A stretch of DNA of 6,183 bases from assembly GCA_002407725.1 (NCBI GenBank), contig DHOD01000064.1:1-6183 (forward strand), read 5' to 3'. The position numbers were made by a program, and so were the translations under genes. Under the pieces are notes generated by a model that was not told where the DNA came from, did no database searches, and saw only the letters and a list, made by a program, of their open reading frames with translations. The DNA is from Christensenella sp. UBA5399. GTDB taxonomy: Bacteria; Bacillota; Clostridia; Christensenellales; Christensenellaceae. This document shows, in pieces, positions 1-5,660 of this stretch. Numbering within the stretch: the first letter of the stretch is position 1; every line of letters begins with the position of its first letter.

Positions 1-607
1 CAATCGCATGAACGACCTGGTGGACGGCGTGAAAATCACCGGCGCCGTGACGCTGGACGGCGAGGATATTTACGACCCGCGCGTGGACGTCACCATGCTG
101 CGCAAAAAGGTGGGGATGGTGTTTCAGAAGCCCAACCCTTTTCCCATGAGCATTTACGACAATATTGCGTATGGGCCGCGCGTGCACGGTATCAAAAGCA
201 AGGGTGAGCTGGACGATATCGTGGAACAATCGCTGAAGGGCGCGGCGTTGTGGGAAGAGGTGCGCGACCGCCTGCGGAAGAGCGCATTGTCGCTTTCCGG
301 CGGCCAGCAACAGCGCATGTGCATTGCGCGGGCCATTGCGGTCTCGCCGGAGGTGATTCTGATGGACGAGCCGACGTCGGCATTGGACCCCATTTCCACC
401 ACCAAAATAGAGGACCTGATGAGCGAACTGAAGAAGCAATATACTGTGGTCATTGTGACGCACAATATGCAGCAGGCAGTCAGGATTTCGGACAAAACAG
501 CGTTTTTCCTGCTGGGGGAGATGGTGGAATACGGCGATACGGACACGTTGTTTGGCATGCCGCAGGATAAACGCACCGAAGATTATATCACAGGGAGATT
601 TGGATAA
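1..607 (+). CDS. pstB: PstB, phosphate ABC transporter ATP-binding protein (5' truncated)
   Basis: This is the ATPase subunit of the high-affinity phosphate importer PstSCAB. It acts on the cytoplasmic face of the membrane with PstC and PstA and powers phosphate uptake. The reading frame is already open at the window edge (first full codon at base 2, reading NRMNDL), so the N-terminal part with the Walker A loop lies upstream and the ATG at 8 is internal. Visible motifs, in order, are the Q-loop in the PstB-typical stretch [16 protein letters not shown] (Gln codon 125-127), the ABC signature LSGGQQQR (293-316), Walker B VILMDEP (353-373), the D-loop SALDP, and the switch His in VTHNMQQA (461-463). 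The C-terminus [10 protein letters not shown] is a PstB hallmark. The stop TAA at 605-607 abuts the phoU ATG. No key residue is missing in the visible part. Assignment to PstB rather than another ABC ATPase is near certain from QKPNPFPMS and the C-terminus. Confidence 0.97.
   Translation, partial: NRMNDLVDGVKITGAVTLDGEDIYDPRVDVTMLRKKVGMVFQKPNPFPMSIYDNIAYGPRVHGIKSKGELDDIVEQSLKGAALWEEVRDRLRKSALSLSGGQQQRMCIARAIAVSPEVILMDEPTSALDPISTTKIEDLMSELKKQYTVVIVTHNMQQAVRISDKTAFFLLGEMVEYGDTDTLFGMPQDKRTEDYITGRFG
593..597 (+). promoter_or_regulatory. Ribosome binding site of phoU inside the pstB 3' end
   Basis: GGGAG ends ten bases before the ATG at 608 and lies within the last codons of pstB. With the TAAATG junction, this suggests that translation of phoU is coupled to that of pstB. 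Confidence 0.6.
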
Positions 608-1267
608 ATGACCAGGACGAGATACGAACAGGAATTGGCAGCATTAAACCTTGACCTCATCCGCATGGGGGCGATGGCGGAGCAGGCGATTGAGCAGGCA
701 ATGCAGGCGTTGGACGCCTGCGATATTGTGCTGGCGCGCAAGGTGATGGAAAGCGACGATGAAATTGACGCCATGGCGCAACGGATAGAGAGCCAGTCCA
801 TGAAGCTGATCATGAAGCAGCAGCCGGTCGCGGGCGACCTGCGCGCTATTTCGGCGGCGCTTAAAATGGCGACAGACCTGGAACGCATCGGCGACCAGGC
901 CGCGGACATTGCCGAGATTGCCGTTACACTTTGCAAGAAGCAAGGCAGCAAGAAGCCGGAGCACCTCAAAAAGATGGAAAAGCAGGCGGTGGAGATGGTG
1001 CACATGGCTGTGGATGCGTATGTGAAAATGAGCGCGCCTATCGCGGAACAGGTGGTCCGGATGGACGACGTGCAGGATGCGCTTTTTAATCAGGTGAAAG
1101 GCGAGCTGATGGATATTGCGTATGCGGACAGGGAAGCCATTGATTATGTGGTGGATTTTTTGCTGATCATCAAGTATTTGGAGCGTATCAGCGATCATGC
1201 GGAGAATATTGCGGACTGGACATTTTTTGCCATTGAAGGCACGCACAAGAACGAGCGGATCCTTTAA
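608..1267 (+). CDS. phoU: PhoU, phosphate transport/signalling regulator
   Basis: PhoU is a cytoplasmic helical-bundle protein that links the state of the PstSCAB transporter to the PhoR kinase and restrains Pho signalling and phosphate uptake when phosphate is plentiful. The 219-residue product has the normal family length and two PhoU repeats. Each carries the family's metal-binding signature: DLERIGDQAADIAE (Asp90, Glu92, Asp96) in repeat 1 and YLERISDHAENIADW (Glu192, Asp196, Glu199) in repeat 2. There is no signal peptide or membrane segment, and the sequence is rich in Met, Ala and Glu as expected for helical bundles. The start is fixed by the abutting pstB stop (zero-base spacing) and the GGGAG upstream. 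The next gene, a response regulator, begins 39 bases after the stop. The position between pstB and a PhoP/PhoR-type pair supports the functional call. Confidence 0.97.
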   Translation: MTRTRYEQELAALNLDLIRMGAMAEQAIEQAMQALDACDIVLARKVMESDDEIDAMAQRIESQSMKLIMKQQPVAGDLRAISAALKMATDLERIGDQAADIAEIAVTLCKKQGSKKPEHLKKMEKQAVEMVHMAVDAYVKMSAPIAEQVVRMDDVQDALFNQVKGELMDIAYADREAIDYVVDFLLIIKYLERISDHAENIADWTFFAIEGTHKNERIL

Positions 1268-1269
1268 TA

Positions 1270-1278
1270 TGATATAAT
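1270..1278 (+). promoter_or_regulatory. Candidate extended -10 promoter for the two-component genes
   Basis: TGATATAAT matches the sigma-A extended -10 consensus (TGnTATAAT) at every fixed position. It sits just after the phoU stop. The -35 region at the usual spacing (about 1250-1255, AACGAG) is poor, which extended -10 promoters tolerate. Transcription would start near 1285, leaving a leader of about 20 bases that includes the ribosome binding site at 1295-1299. The promoter would allow response regulator and kinase expression independent of the upstream pst promoter. No Pho-box-like direct repeat was seen around it. Confidence 0.6.
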
Positions 1279-1294
1279 GTTGGAAGCAAAACAA

Positions 1295-1299
1295 AGGAG
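1295..1299 (+). promoter_or_regulatory. Ribosome binding site that sets the response regulator start
   Basis: AGGAG lies seven bases before the ATG at 1307. The earlier in-frame ATG at 1277 overlaps the -10 element and has no Shine-Dalgarno sequence, so 1307 is the better start. Confidence 0.8.
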
Positions 1300-1306
1300 C
1301 GGACCA

Positions 1307-1990
1307 ATGGCATGTATTCACATTGTGGAAGACGACGCGTCCATACGCGAGCTGATACGCGTCACGTTGCAATCGGGCGGGTTCGAGGCGCATGTATTTG
1401 AATCGGGCGAAGATTTTCTGGCCGGTTACCCCGCAAACAAAGAAAAAATCGATTTGATATTGCTGGATATCATGCTGCTGGGCATAGACGGGCTGGAGGT
1501 GTTCCGCAGGCTGCAGAATATGGGGTCTTCCATTCCGGTCATTTTTTTGACGGCAAAGAATACGGAGATCGACAAAGTGACCGGGCTGGACATGGGCGCG
1601 GACGATTACATTGCCAAGCCGTTTGGCGTGCTGGAGCTGATTGCGCGGGTGAACGCAACGCTGCGCCGCACCCAAAAGGCACACGCGGCGGATTTGAAAA
1701 CCGGCGTGCTAAAAATGGATTTGTCGCGGCGCAAGGTGTATGTGAACGGCAAAGCGGTTGATTTGACTTATAAAGAATTTGAAATGCTGCGGTATTTCGT
1801 GCTCAATGAAGAAATCGTGCTGACGCGCGATCAGTTTCTGAATAAGATATGGGACGTGGAAACGGATATCGAGACGAGGACGGTGGATATGCATGTCAAA
1901 ACACTGCGCGCAAAGCTGGGCGCGGCGGGCAAATATATTAAAACCGTACGCAGCGTCGGTTATGTGTTTTCTGCGGCAGAGGTAGAGTGA
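1307..1990 (+). CDS. phoP: PhoB/PhoP-type OmpR-family response regulator
   Basis: This is a two-component DNA-binding response regulator, likely the transcription factor of the Pho regulon. The 227-residue product starts MACIHIVEDD. The receiver domain (about 1-118) has the acidic pair Asp9/Asp10, the phospho-acceptor Asp54 in LLDIMLLG, Thr82 and Lys104 (AKPF). The C-terminal winged helix of the OmpR/PhoB class (about 130-222) shows LTYKEFEMLRYF, the recognition-helix region TRTVDMHVKTLRAKLG and the wing KTVRSVGYVF. One oddity: position 58, four residues after the phospho-acceptor, is Leu where the family nearly always has Pro (LDxMLPG). The start was chosen from AGGAG at 1295-1299 and the homology start; the ATG at 1277 would add ten unlike residues. 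The stop is followed after one base by the kinase TTG. The Pho role is inferred from its position after pstB-phoU and from the PhoR-like partner; the general class is certain. Confidence 0.93.
   Translation: MACIHIVEDDASIRELIRVTLQSGGFEAHVFESGEDFLAGYPANKEKIDLILLDIMLLGIDGLEVFRRLQNMGSSIPVIFLTAKNTEIDKVTGLDMGADDYIAKPFGVLELIARVNATLRRTQKAHAADLKTGVLKMDLSRRKVYVNGKAVDLTYKEFEMLRYFVLNEEIVLTRDQFLNKIWDVETDIETRTVDMHVKTLRAKLGAAGKYIKTVRSVGYVFSAAEVE
1978..1982 (+). promoter_or_regulatory. Ribosome binding site supporting a TTG kinase start
   Basis: AGAGG ends nine bases before the TTG at 1992, inside the last codons of the response regulator. No ATG or GTG in the kinase frame lies near, so this site decides the TTG start. 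Confidence 0.6.
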
Positions 1991-1991
1991 A

Positions 1992-3713
1992 TTGAAAAAA
2001 AGAATTGTATTACTCATTGTCTGCATTACTGTGATTGCACAAATTGTCACGATGGTTGCAGCGGTGGAGAGTTTTCGGAATACATACCAGACCAATGTCA
2101 CCAATTCGCTGCGGGGCGATATCAACGCGATGAAGCTAAGCGGACGGGAGCTGGCTGAGAACCCGCAGGATGTGGCGGAACAGTACGCGCAGGCGTATGG
2201 GCAGGACATCCGCATCACAGTGGTTGGCAGTGACGGGACGGTGCTGGCGGATACGCAGGCAGACCCTGCAACGCTGGAAAACCACAACGACCGTGAAGAA
2301 GTGCAGGAAGCGCGGAAGGATGGCGTGGGGATGGCGGTTAGGAGGTCCGAATCTACCGGCATTGAAACCATCTATATGGCGGAAGCAATGGACGGAACCG
2401 TTTTGCGGCTGTCCATCCCGATGGAAAGCACCATGTACTTTGTACAGCAGGCGCTGCCTGTCATGATCATTACATTCATCGTACTGACCATCATTGCGTT
2501 GGTTTTTGCCGGGTTTCTGGCAAAAGGCGTTTTGACGCCTATGCGCCGGTTTTACGAATCGGTACAGGATTATATGGACGGGACGGTCTCGGAGTTCCAT
2601 GTCGACCACAAATATGCCGAGGTGGAGGAGATTTCGCAAGCGTTTGCACGCCTGACGGAACGGTTGCGGCGGTATATTTCGCAGGTCAAGCTGGAAAACA
2701 AAAAATCCGCGGTCATACTGGACAATATCCAGGAAGGCCTTTTGGTGCTGGATAAGGATCAGGATGTGCTGCTCATCAACAATGCGGCGCGCAATATATT
2801 TGACGCGGAGGACGACATCACCAATGTCAACCTGCTGCACTTTACGCGCAGCCCGGAAGTCCTGAACCCCATCGGCAAAGCGTTCAAGGAGAAGAAGACG
2901 ACTTCCTTTGACGTGTACCAGGAGCAGACGGGCAAGACGTACCGCTATTATCTGAGCTTTGTATCGCCGGGCACATTTGCAAAAAGCGGGCATGGCATGC
3001 TGGTGCTGATTATGGATGTGACGGAGACGGTCCGCGCGGAACGCACCCGGCGCGATTTCGCGGCCAATGTATCGCACGAGCTGAAAACGCCGCTTACATC
3101 CATCAATGGGTATGCGCAGCTGATTGGAAACGGTATGGTGCAGGACAAAGAGGATACCCAGAAATACGCACAGTATATTACGGCGGAAGCGGACAGGCTG
3201 ATGGGGCTCATCAATGATACGCTTGCGCTTTCCGAGCTGGAAGATATCGCGATAGACGAGCACATTGAAAATGTCGCGGTGCAGGATGTTGCCCAGGATG
3301 TGCAGGATGTGTTATCACCCAAGCTGGCGGAAAACGATATTACAATGACGGTTTCAGGCGAAGCCACGATGCGCGCCAACAAAAACCGTATCAGGCAGCT
3401 GCTGCTCAACCTTTGCGACAATGCGATCAAGTATAACCATGCGGGCGGCAGCGTGCATGTGGACTTGTCGCAAAAAGGCGAATCGGTCTCCATTGTTGTG
3501 GAGGATACCGGCATTGGGATTCCTGACGATGAATGTGACCGGGTTTTTGAGCGGTTTTACCGCGCAAACAACGCAGGGGGAGCCACCATAAGCGGGACAG
3601 GGCTGGGGCTGGCGATTGTAAAGCATATCGTGCAGCTTTATGACGGAACGATAGAATTGGCGTCCGAGGAAGGCGCGGGAAGCAAATTTACCGTAAGCTT
3701 TACAGCGGTTTAA
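1992..3713 (+). CDS. phoR: PhoR-type sensor histidine kinase
   Basis: This is a membrane-bound sensor kinase expected to phosphorylate the response regulator encoded one base upstream. Translation starts at TTG, giving 573 residues. Domains in order: TM1 (about 5-25); an extracytoplasmic sensor of about 130 residues with the PAS/Cache-like motif GSDGTVLADTQ and a downstream NDREEVQEA segment; TM2 (about 157-177); HAMP (about 178-230, with the LTPM and EEISQAF signatures); cytoplasmic PAS (about 235-350); HisKA with the phospho-acceptor His362 in VSHELKTPLTSINGY; and HATPase_c with N-box Asn473/Asn477 (LNLCDNAIKYN), G1 box DTGIGI from Asp505, F-box VFERFYR and G2 box GTGLGLAIV from Gly535. All catalytic elements are intact. 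The layout matches Gram-positive PhoR (WalK is a relative). The phosphate role is inferred from the pstB-phoU context, because in this family the sensor domain alone does not define the signal. The linker between HisKA and the ATPase has a short QDV repeat. Confidence 0.93.
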   Translation: MKKRIVLLIVCITVIAQIVTMVAAVESFRNTYQTNVTNSLRGDINAMKLSGRELAENPQDVAEQYAQAYGQDIRITVVGSDGTVLADTQADPATLENHNDREEVQEARKDGVGMAVRRSESTGIETIYMAEAMDGTVLRLSIPMESTMYFVQQALPVMIITFIVLTIIALVFAGFLAKGVLTPMRRFYESVQDYMDGTVSEFHVDHKYAEVEEISQAFARLTERLRRYISQVKLENKKSAVILDNIQEGLLVLDKDQDVLLINNAARNIFDAEDDITNVNLLHFTRSPEVLNPIGKAFKEKKTTSFDVYQEQTGKTYRYYLSFVSPGTFAKSGHGMLVLIMDVTETVRAERTRRDFAANVSHELKTPLTSINGYAQLIGNGMVQDKEDTQKYAQYITAEADRLMGLINDTLALSELEDIAIDEHIENVAVQDVAQDVQDVLSPKLAENDITMTVSGEATMRANKNRIRQLLLNLCDNAIKYNHAGGSVHVDLSQKGESVSIVVEDTGIGIPDDECDRVFERFYRANNAGGATISGTGLGLAIVKHIVQLYDGTIELASEEGAGSKFTVSFTAV

Positions 3714-3734
3714 CTTCATATCGGTTGAACCAGA

Positions 3735-3752
3735 CAAGCGAAAAACCGCTTG
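3735..3752. repeat. Short hairpin after the kinase gene
   Basis: CAAGCG and CGCTTG form a 6-bp inverted repeat around a six-base AAAAAC loop, 21 bases after the kinase stop. No T-tract follows, so it is not a convincing terminator by itself. It could act as an mRNA 3'-end or processing structure. Confidence 0.4.
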
Positions 3753-3831
3753 CATATACAATTTATCCCAAAAGTTTGTTACCAACCTTTTGACAAATTG
3801 CTATAAAACCAACCACTGATTGAGATATTCA

Positions 3832-3866
3832 AAAAGCCCGCACCGCCTGTGGCGATGCGGGCTTTT
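3832..3866. terminator. Bidirectional intrinsic terminator between convergent genes
   Basis: The outer arms AAAAGCCCGCA and TGCGGGCTTTT pair perfectly over 11 bp. They continue, past one mismatch, into an inner CGCC/GGCG stem with a TGT loop. A-tract and T-tract flanks give a T-run after the stem on both strands: four on the + strand and five on the - strand. It would end the phosphate-sensing operon on the + strand (118 bases after the kinase stop) and the membrane-anchored hydrolase gene on the - strand (stop at 3889). Confidence 0.92.
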
Positions 3867-3888
3867 ACTCTTGATGCTGCAAAATATA

Positions 3889-4599
3889 CTATGGCCGGGC
3901 GTCAAGAGATTCTGTGATGTAGGCCGCCGTGATCGCAATTTGATCCGCATTGGTGATGCTGGCCTCCCCGTCGCCGTCCTGCTCTCCATAGCTGCCAAAG
4001 TATGCGTGGTTGCCCCCTTCGATGACCAGTGAATCACGATCTGCCGGGTACAGGGGCGTGCTCTCAAACGCCTTTTGACGGTTGAGCACCATGTCGTTGC
4101 TGCCGGTGATGTCGAGTGCGAAAAGATCGAGTGCCGACAGGTCTTTATACGGATAGGAACCCATAAATACAATGCCCGCGATCTTGTCGGGGTGGTCCGC
4201 AACAAACATGCTGGCCGCGGTGCCCCCCAGCGAATGGCCTGCCAGCACCCACCGGTCAATGCCGGGGTGCGCTTCCATGACCTCGGTTGCCTTGTTGGGG
4301 CTGAATATTGCCAGCCGCAGGGGCATTTTGACAACGACAACAGGATACCCGGCATTGTTCAGTTCTTTGGCCAGCGGCGCATACGCCTGCTCGTCCACCT
4401 TGCCCCCCGGGTAAATGATGATGCCGATATCCTCTGTGCCGTTCAGAAACAGGTTACCGTCTTCATCATCCATGGTAGCCGCTATGGCGGCAGCCTCCGG
4501 GAGCGCGTGGTAATAATCGTTGATATAGGCCGCAAAGATGATGATCAGCCCGGCAGCAGCAGATAATGCGATGATCAGGCCTTTTTTTCGCTTGTTCAT
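3889..4599 (-). CDS. Membrane-anchored alpha/beta hydrolase
   Basis: This predicted serine hydrolase has 236 residues; its substrate is unknown. The basic N-terminus MNKRKKG followed by a hydrophobic helix (about 8-26) is a signal anchor or uncleaved signal, so the enzyme probably sits on the outer face of the membrane. The core resembles the Abhydrolase_5-type alpha/beta fold: an early strand and oxyanion region GIIIYPGGKVDEQAY (59-73), the nucleophile elbow AGHSLGG with Ser123, the acid ITGSNDMV with Asp169, and the base GGNHAYFGSYG with His198. The triad is complete. The ATG at 4599 is preceded by a weak GGGA site about six bases away, and no better start is seen. The gene ends in TAG and is followed by the bidirectional terminator. 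It lies on the same strand as, and 114 bases downstream of, the esterase gene. It may be transcribed from its own promoter, from read-through, or both. It is convergent with the kinase gene and no functional tie to phosphate sensing is visible. Confidence 0.88.
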   Translation of the reverse strand: MNKRKKGLIIALSAAAGLIIIFAAYINDYYHALPEAAAIAATMDDEDGNLFLNGTEDIGIIIYPGGKVDEQAYAPLAKELNNAGYPVVVVKMPLRLAIFSPNKATEVMEAHPGIDRWVLAGHSLGGTAASMFVADHPDKIAGIVFMGSYPYKDLSALDLFALDITGSNDMVLNRQKAFESTPLYPADRDSLVIEGGNHAYFGSYGEQDGDGEASITNADQIAITAAYITESLDARP

Positions 4600-4620
4600 A
4601 TTTTATCCCAATCTGATACC

Positions 4621-4651
4621 TGACCGTTTTGGATGTTGCCAGGTACGGTCA
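4621..4651. repeat. Inverted repeat TGACCGT-N17-ACGGTCA in the hydrolase leader
   Basis: Two perfect 7-bp arms (4621-4627 and 4645-4651) are separated by 17 bases and overlap the predicted transcription start. They could be a two-site operator or a 5' leader stem-loop upstream of the weak ribosome binding site. Confidence 0.45.
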
Positions 4652-4680
4652 ATATATAACCCATTTTATGGGAAAAGCAA
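4651..4680 (-). promoter_or_regulatory. Candidate promoter of the membrane-anchored hydrolase gene
   Basis: On the - strand, TTGCTT (4675-4680) lies 18 bases before TATATT (4651-4656); TATATA at 4653-4658 gives a spacing of 16. Transcription would start near 4645, about 45 bases before the ATG. The spacer contains the palindrome CCCAT-N3-ATGGG (4660-4672). The start region contains the inverted repeat TGACCGT-N17-ACGGTCA (4621-4651). Confidence 0.45.
4660..4672. repeat. Palindrome CCCAT-TTT-ATGGG in the promoter spacer
   Basis: A perfect 5-bp inverted repeat with a three-base centre lies between the candidate -35 and -10 of the hydrolase promoter. That is a typical repressor operator position. 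Operator function is inferred only. A weak hairpin at the end of the upstream esterase transcript is the alternative. Confidence 0.4.
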
Positions 4681-4713
4681 CAAATATTATGTAAATTGCG
4701 GTGCGAAGGCAGG

Positions 4714-5505
4714 TCAGTCTTCCTGTGGAAAAGCGAAATCCAACGCCCTTTTCAGCGCGCCGTCAAAAAAATACCAGTCGTGGCTGCCGGGTGCTTCCTC
4801 GTAGGTATAATCAAAAGACAATTCCTGCATGTCGCGGGCAAACTGACGATTCAGCCCAGCCAGGTCGTCCCCGTCGCCGCATGTGGCGTAAAACCGCGGG
4901 GCATTTGTGGGGGAAGGGATGCGCCGGGCAAGCTCCAGCAGTTCAATCTCCGGCGTCCAGGTAAAATCATGCCCGCATATGGCACGAAAATCGTCGATCA
5001 GCATGGCGCCCCAGGGTGAAAGCGGCGCTCCGTGCCGGTCGTGCTCGCGCATTTCGGCAAGGAAGTCCTTAAGATAAAGCGAGCCGGGTGAGAGCGCACA
5101 GCAGGCGGCGTAGCGGCCCGGATAGGCCAGCGCACATTTGAGCGCGCCATACCCGCCCATTGAGATGCCCATGACATAGGTATCCGCCGGCCGGGATGAA
5201 ATATGAAATGTACTTTTGCAGATTTCCGGCAGCTCTTCCGCAATATAGGTAAAAAACTTTTGCCCGTAAACCATGTCCGCATAAAAGCTGCGGTGCGCGT
5301 CCGGCATGACGAAGATGGAAGGATAACCGGCCGCGTGCGCCATAAACATGGTGTAATCAATCACATTGCTGTTGCAGCCGCAAACGCCGTGCAGCAGGTA
5401 TGTGACGGCACAGGGCCCGCCTTCCCCGATGTTTCCGGGCGTCAGGATGGTGATGCCGGTATCCATCATCAACGACTGCGAAAAAATATTGCCTCGTAAT
5501 ATCAT
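4714..5505 (-). CDS. Esterase D / tributyrin-esterase-like serine hydrolase
   Basis: This predicted cytoplasmic carboxylesterase of the putative esterase family (PF00756 type; relatives include Lactococcus EstA and S-formylglutathione hydrolases) would cleave short acyl esters. The 263-residue product has the usual family length. It shows the oxyanion segment VTYLLHGVCGC (34-44), the conserved VMPDAHRSFYADM (66-78), the nucleophile elbow MGISMGGYGALK with Ser115, the acid in CGDGDD (probably Asp213) and the base GSHDWYFFD with His242. There is no signal peptide or membrane segment. The start is the ATG at 5505, because AGAGG lies eight bases upstream (5514-5518). An in-frame ATG at 5523 would add six residues without a ribosome binding site and would swallow this one. 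The protein has nine cysteines, including CGC next to the oxyanion loop. It is divergent from the AraC-type regulator, a common arrangement for a regulated gene and its regulator. The exact substrate cannot be read from the sequence. Confidence 0.92.
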   Translation of the reverse strand: MILRGNIFSQSLMMDTGITILTPGNIGEGGPCAVTYLLHGVCGCNSNVIDYTMFMAHAAGYPSIFVMPDAHRSFYADMVYGQKFFTYIAEELPEICKSTFHISSRPADTYVMGISMGGYGALKCALAYPGRYAACCALSPGSLYLKDFLAEMREHDRHGAPLSPWGAMLIDDFRAICGHDFTWTPEIELLELARRIPSPTNAPRFYATCGDGDDLAGLNRQFARDMQELSFDYTYEEAPGSHDWYFFDGALKRALDFAFPQED

Positions 5506-5513
5506 ACTGTTTT

Positions 5514-5518
5514 CCTCT
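5514..5518 (-). promoter_or_regulatory. Ribosome binding site that sets the esterase start
   Basis: On the - strand, GAAGAGGAAA precedes the ATG at 5505, with AGAGG eight bases away. This rules against the longer start at 5523. Confidence 0.75.
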
Positions 5519-5540
5519 TCCATTATTTGAGTATGTTCAG

Positions 5541-5549
5541 TATATAGCA
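5541..5549 (-). promoter_or_regulatory. Candidate extended -10 promoter of the esterase gene
   Basis: On the - strand, TGCTATATA fits an extended -10 element, with a start near 5534 and a leader of about 30 bases. No good -35 is seen. An alternative - strand pair, TTGCGG (5600-5605) and TTATAT (5577-5582) with 17-base spacing, lies further upstream. Either would overlap the + strand promoter of the regulator. Confidence 0.35.
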
Positions 5550-5574
5550 AACAAAAGGAAAAAGAAATATTGCG

Positions 5575-5583
5575 TGATATAAT
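5575..5583 (+). promoter_or_regulatory. Candidate extended -10 promoter of the AraC-type regulator
   Basis: TGATATAAT is a perfect extended -10, identical to the one before the response regulator (1270-1278). The -35 position (about 5555-5560, AAGGAA) is poor. Transcription would start near 5590 with a leader of about 70 bases before the ATG at 5661. Short arms TTGCG (5570-5574) and CGCAA (5601-5605) flank the -10 and start site. Confidence 0.55.
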
Positions 5584-5660
5584 AATGCATAGTGCAAAAC
5601 CGCAACTCATGTAAAAACACGCGCTTTTCGGTTTGGTATGATTGTGCGAGGGAGAGAGCT

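Noticed and set aside
1277..1306. Earlier ATG for the response regulator
   Set aside because: It overlaps the -10 element, has no ribosome binding site, and adds residues encoded by the real Shine-Dalgarno region.
644..1684. Long - strand open frame (346 codons) opposite phoU and the response regulator
   Set aside because: It is a shadow of strongly supported + strand genes: His/Arg-rich composition, no recognisable domain, and it crosses two genes and their intergenic gap.
2136..3263. Long - strand open frame (375 codons) opposite the kinase gene
   Set aside because: It lies fully inside a clearly coding kinase on the other strand, has low-complexity basic composition and shows no domain motifs.
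3762..3771. Ten-base direct repeat TTTATCCCAA shared with 4602-4611
   Set aside because: Ten-base matches are expected by chance in a window of this size, and the contexts differ.
3790..3795. Perfect TTGACA -35 box after the kinase gene
   Set aside because: No acceptable -10 lies 15-19 bases downstream, and the only + strand sequence that follows is the terminator.
4538..4804. Small + strand open frame across the hydrolase-esterase gap
   Set aside because: It mostly overlaps the two - strand genes in antisense, with no ribosome binding site or domain.
5506..5610. Longer N-terminus for the esterase
   Set aside because: The extra residues come from the AT-rich promoter region; a good ribosome binding site at 5514-5518 points to the ATG at 5505.
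5634..5642. Extended -10-like TGGTATGAT before the AraC-type gene
   Set aside because: Transcription would start inside the ribosome binding site, leaving it unusable; the element at 5575-5583 is better placed.
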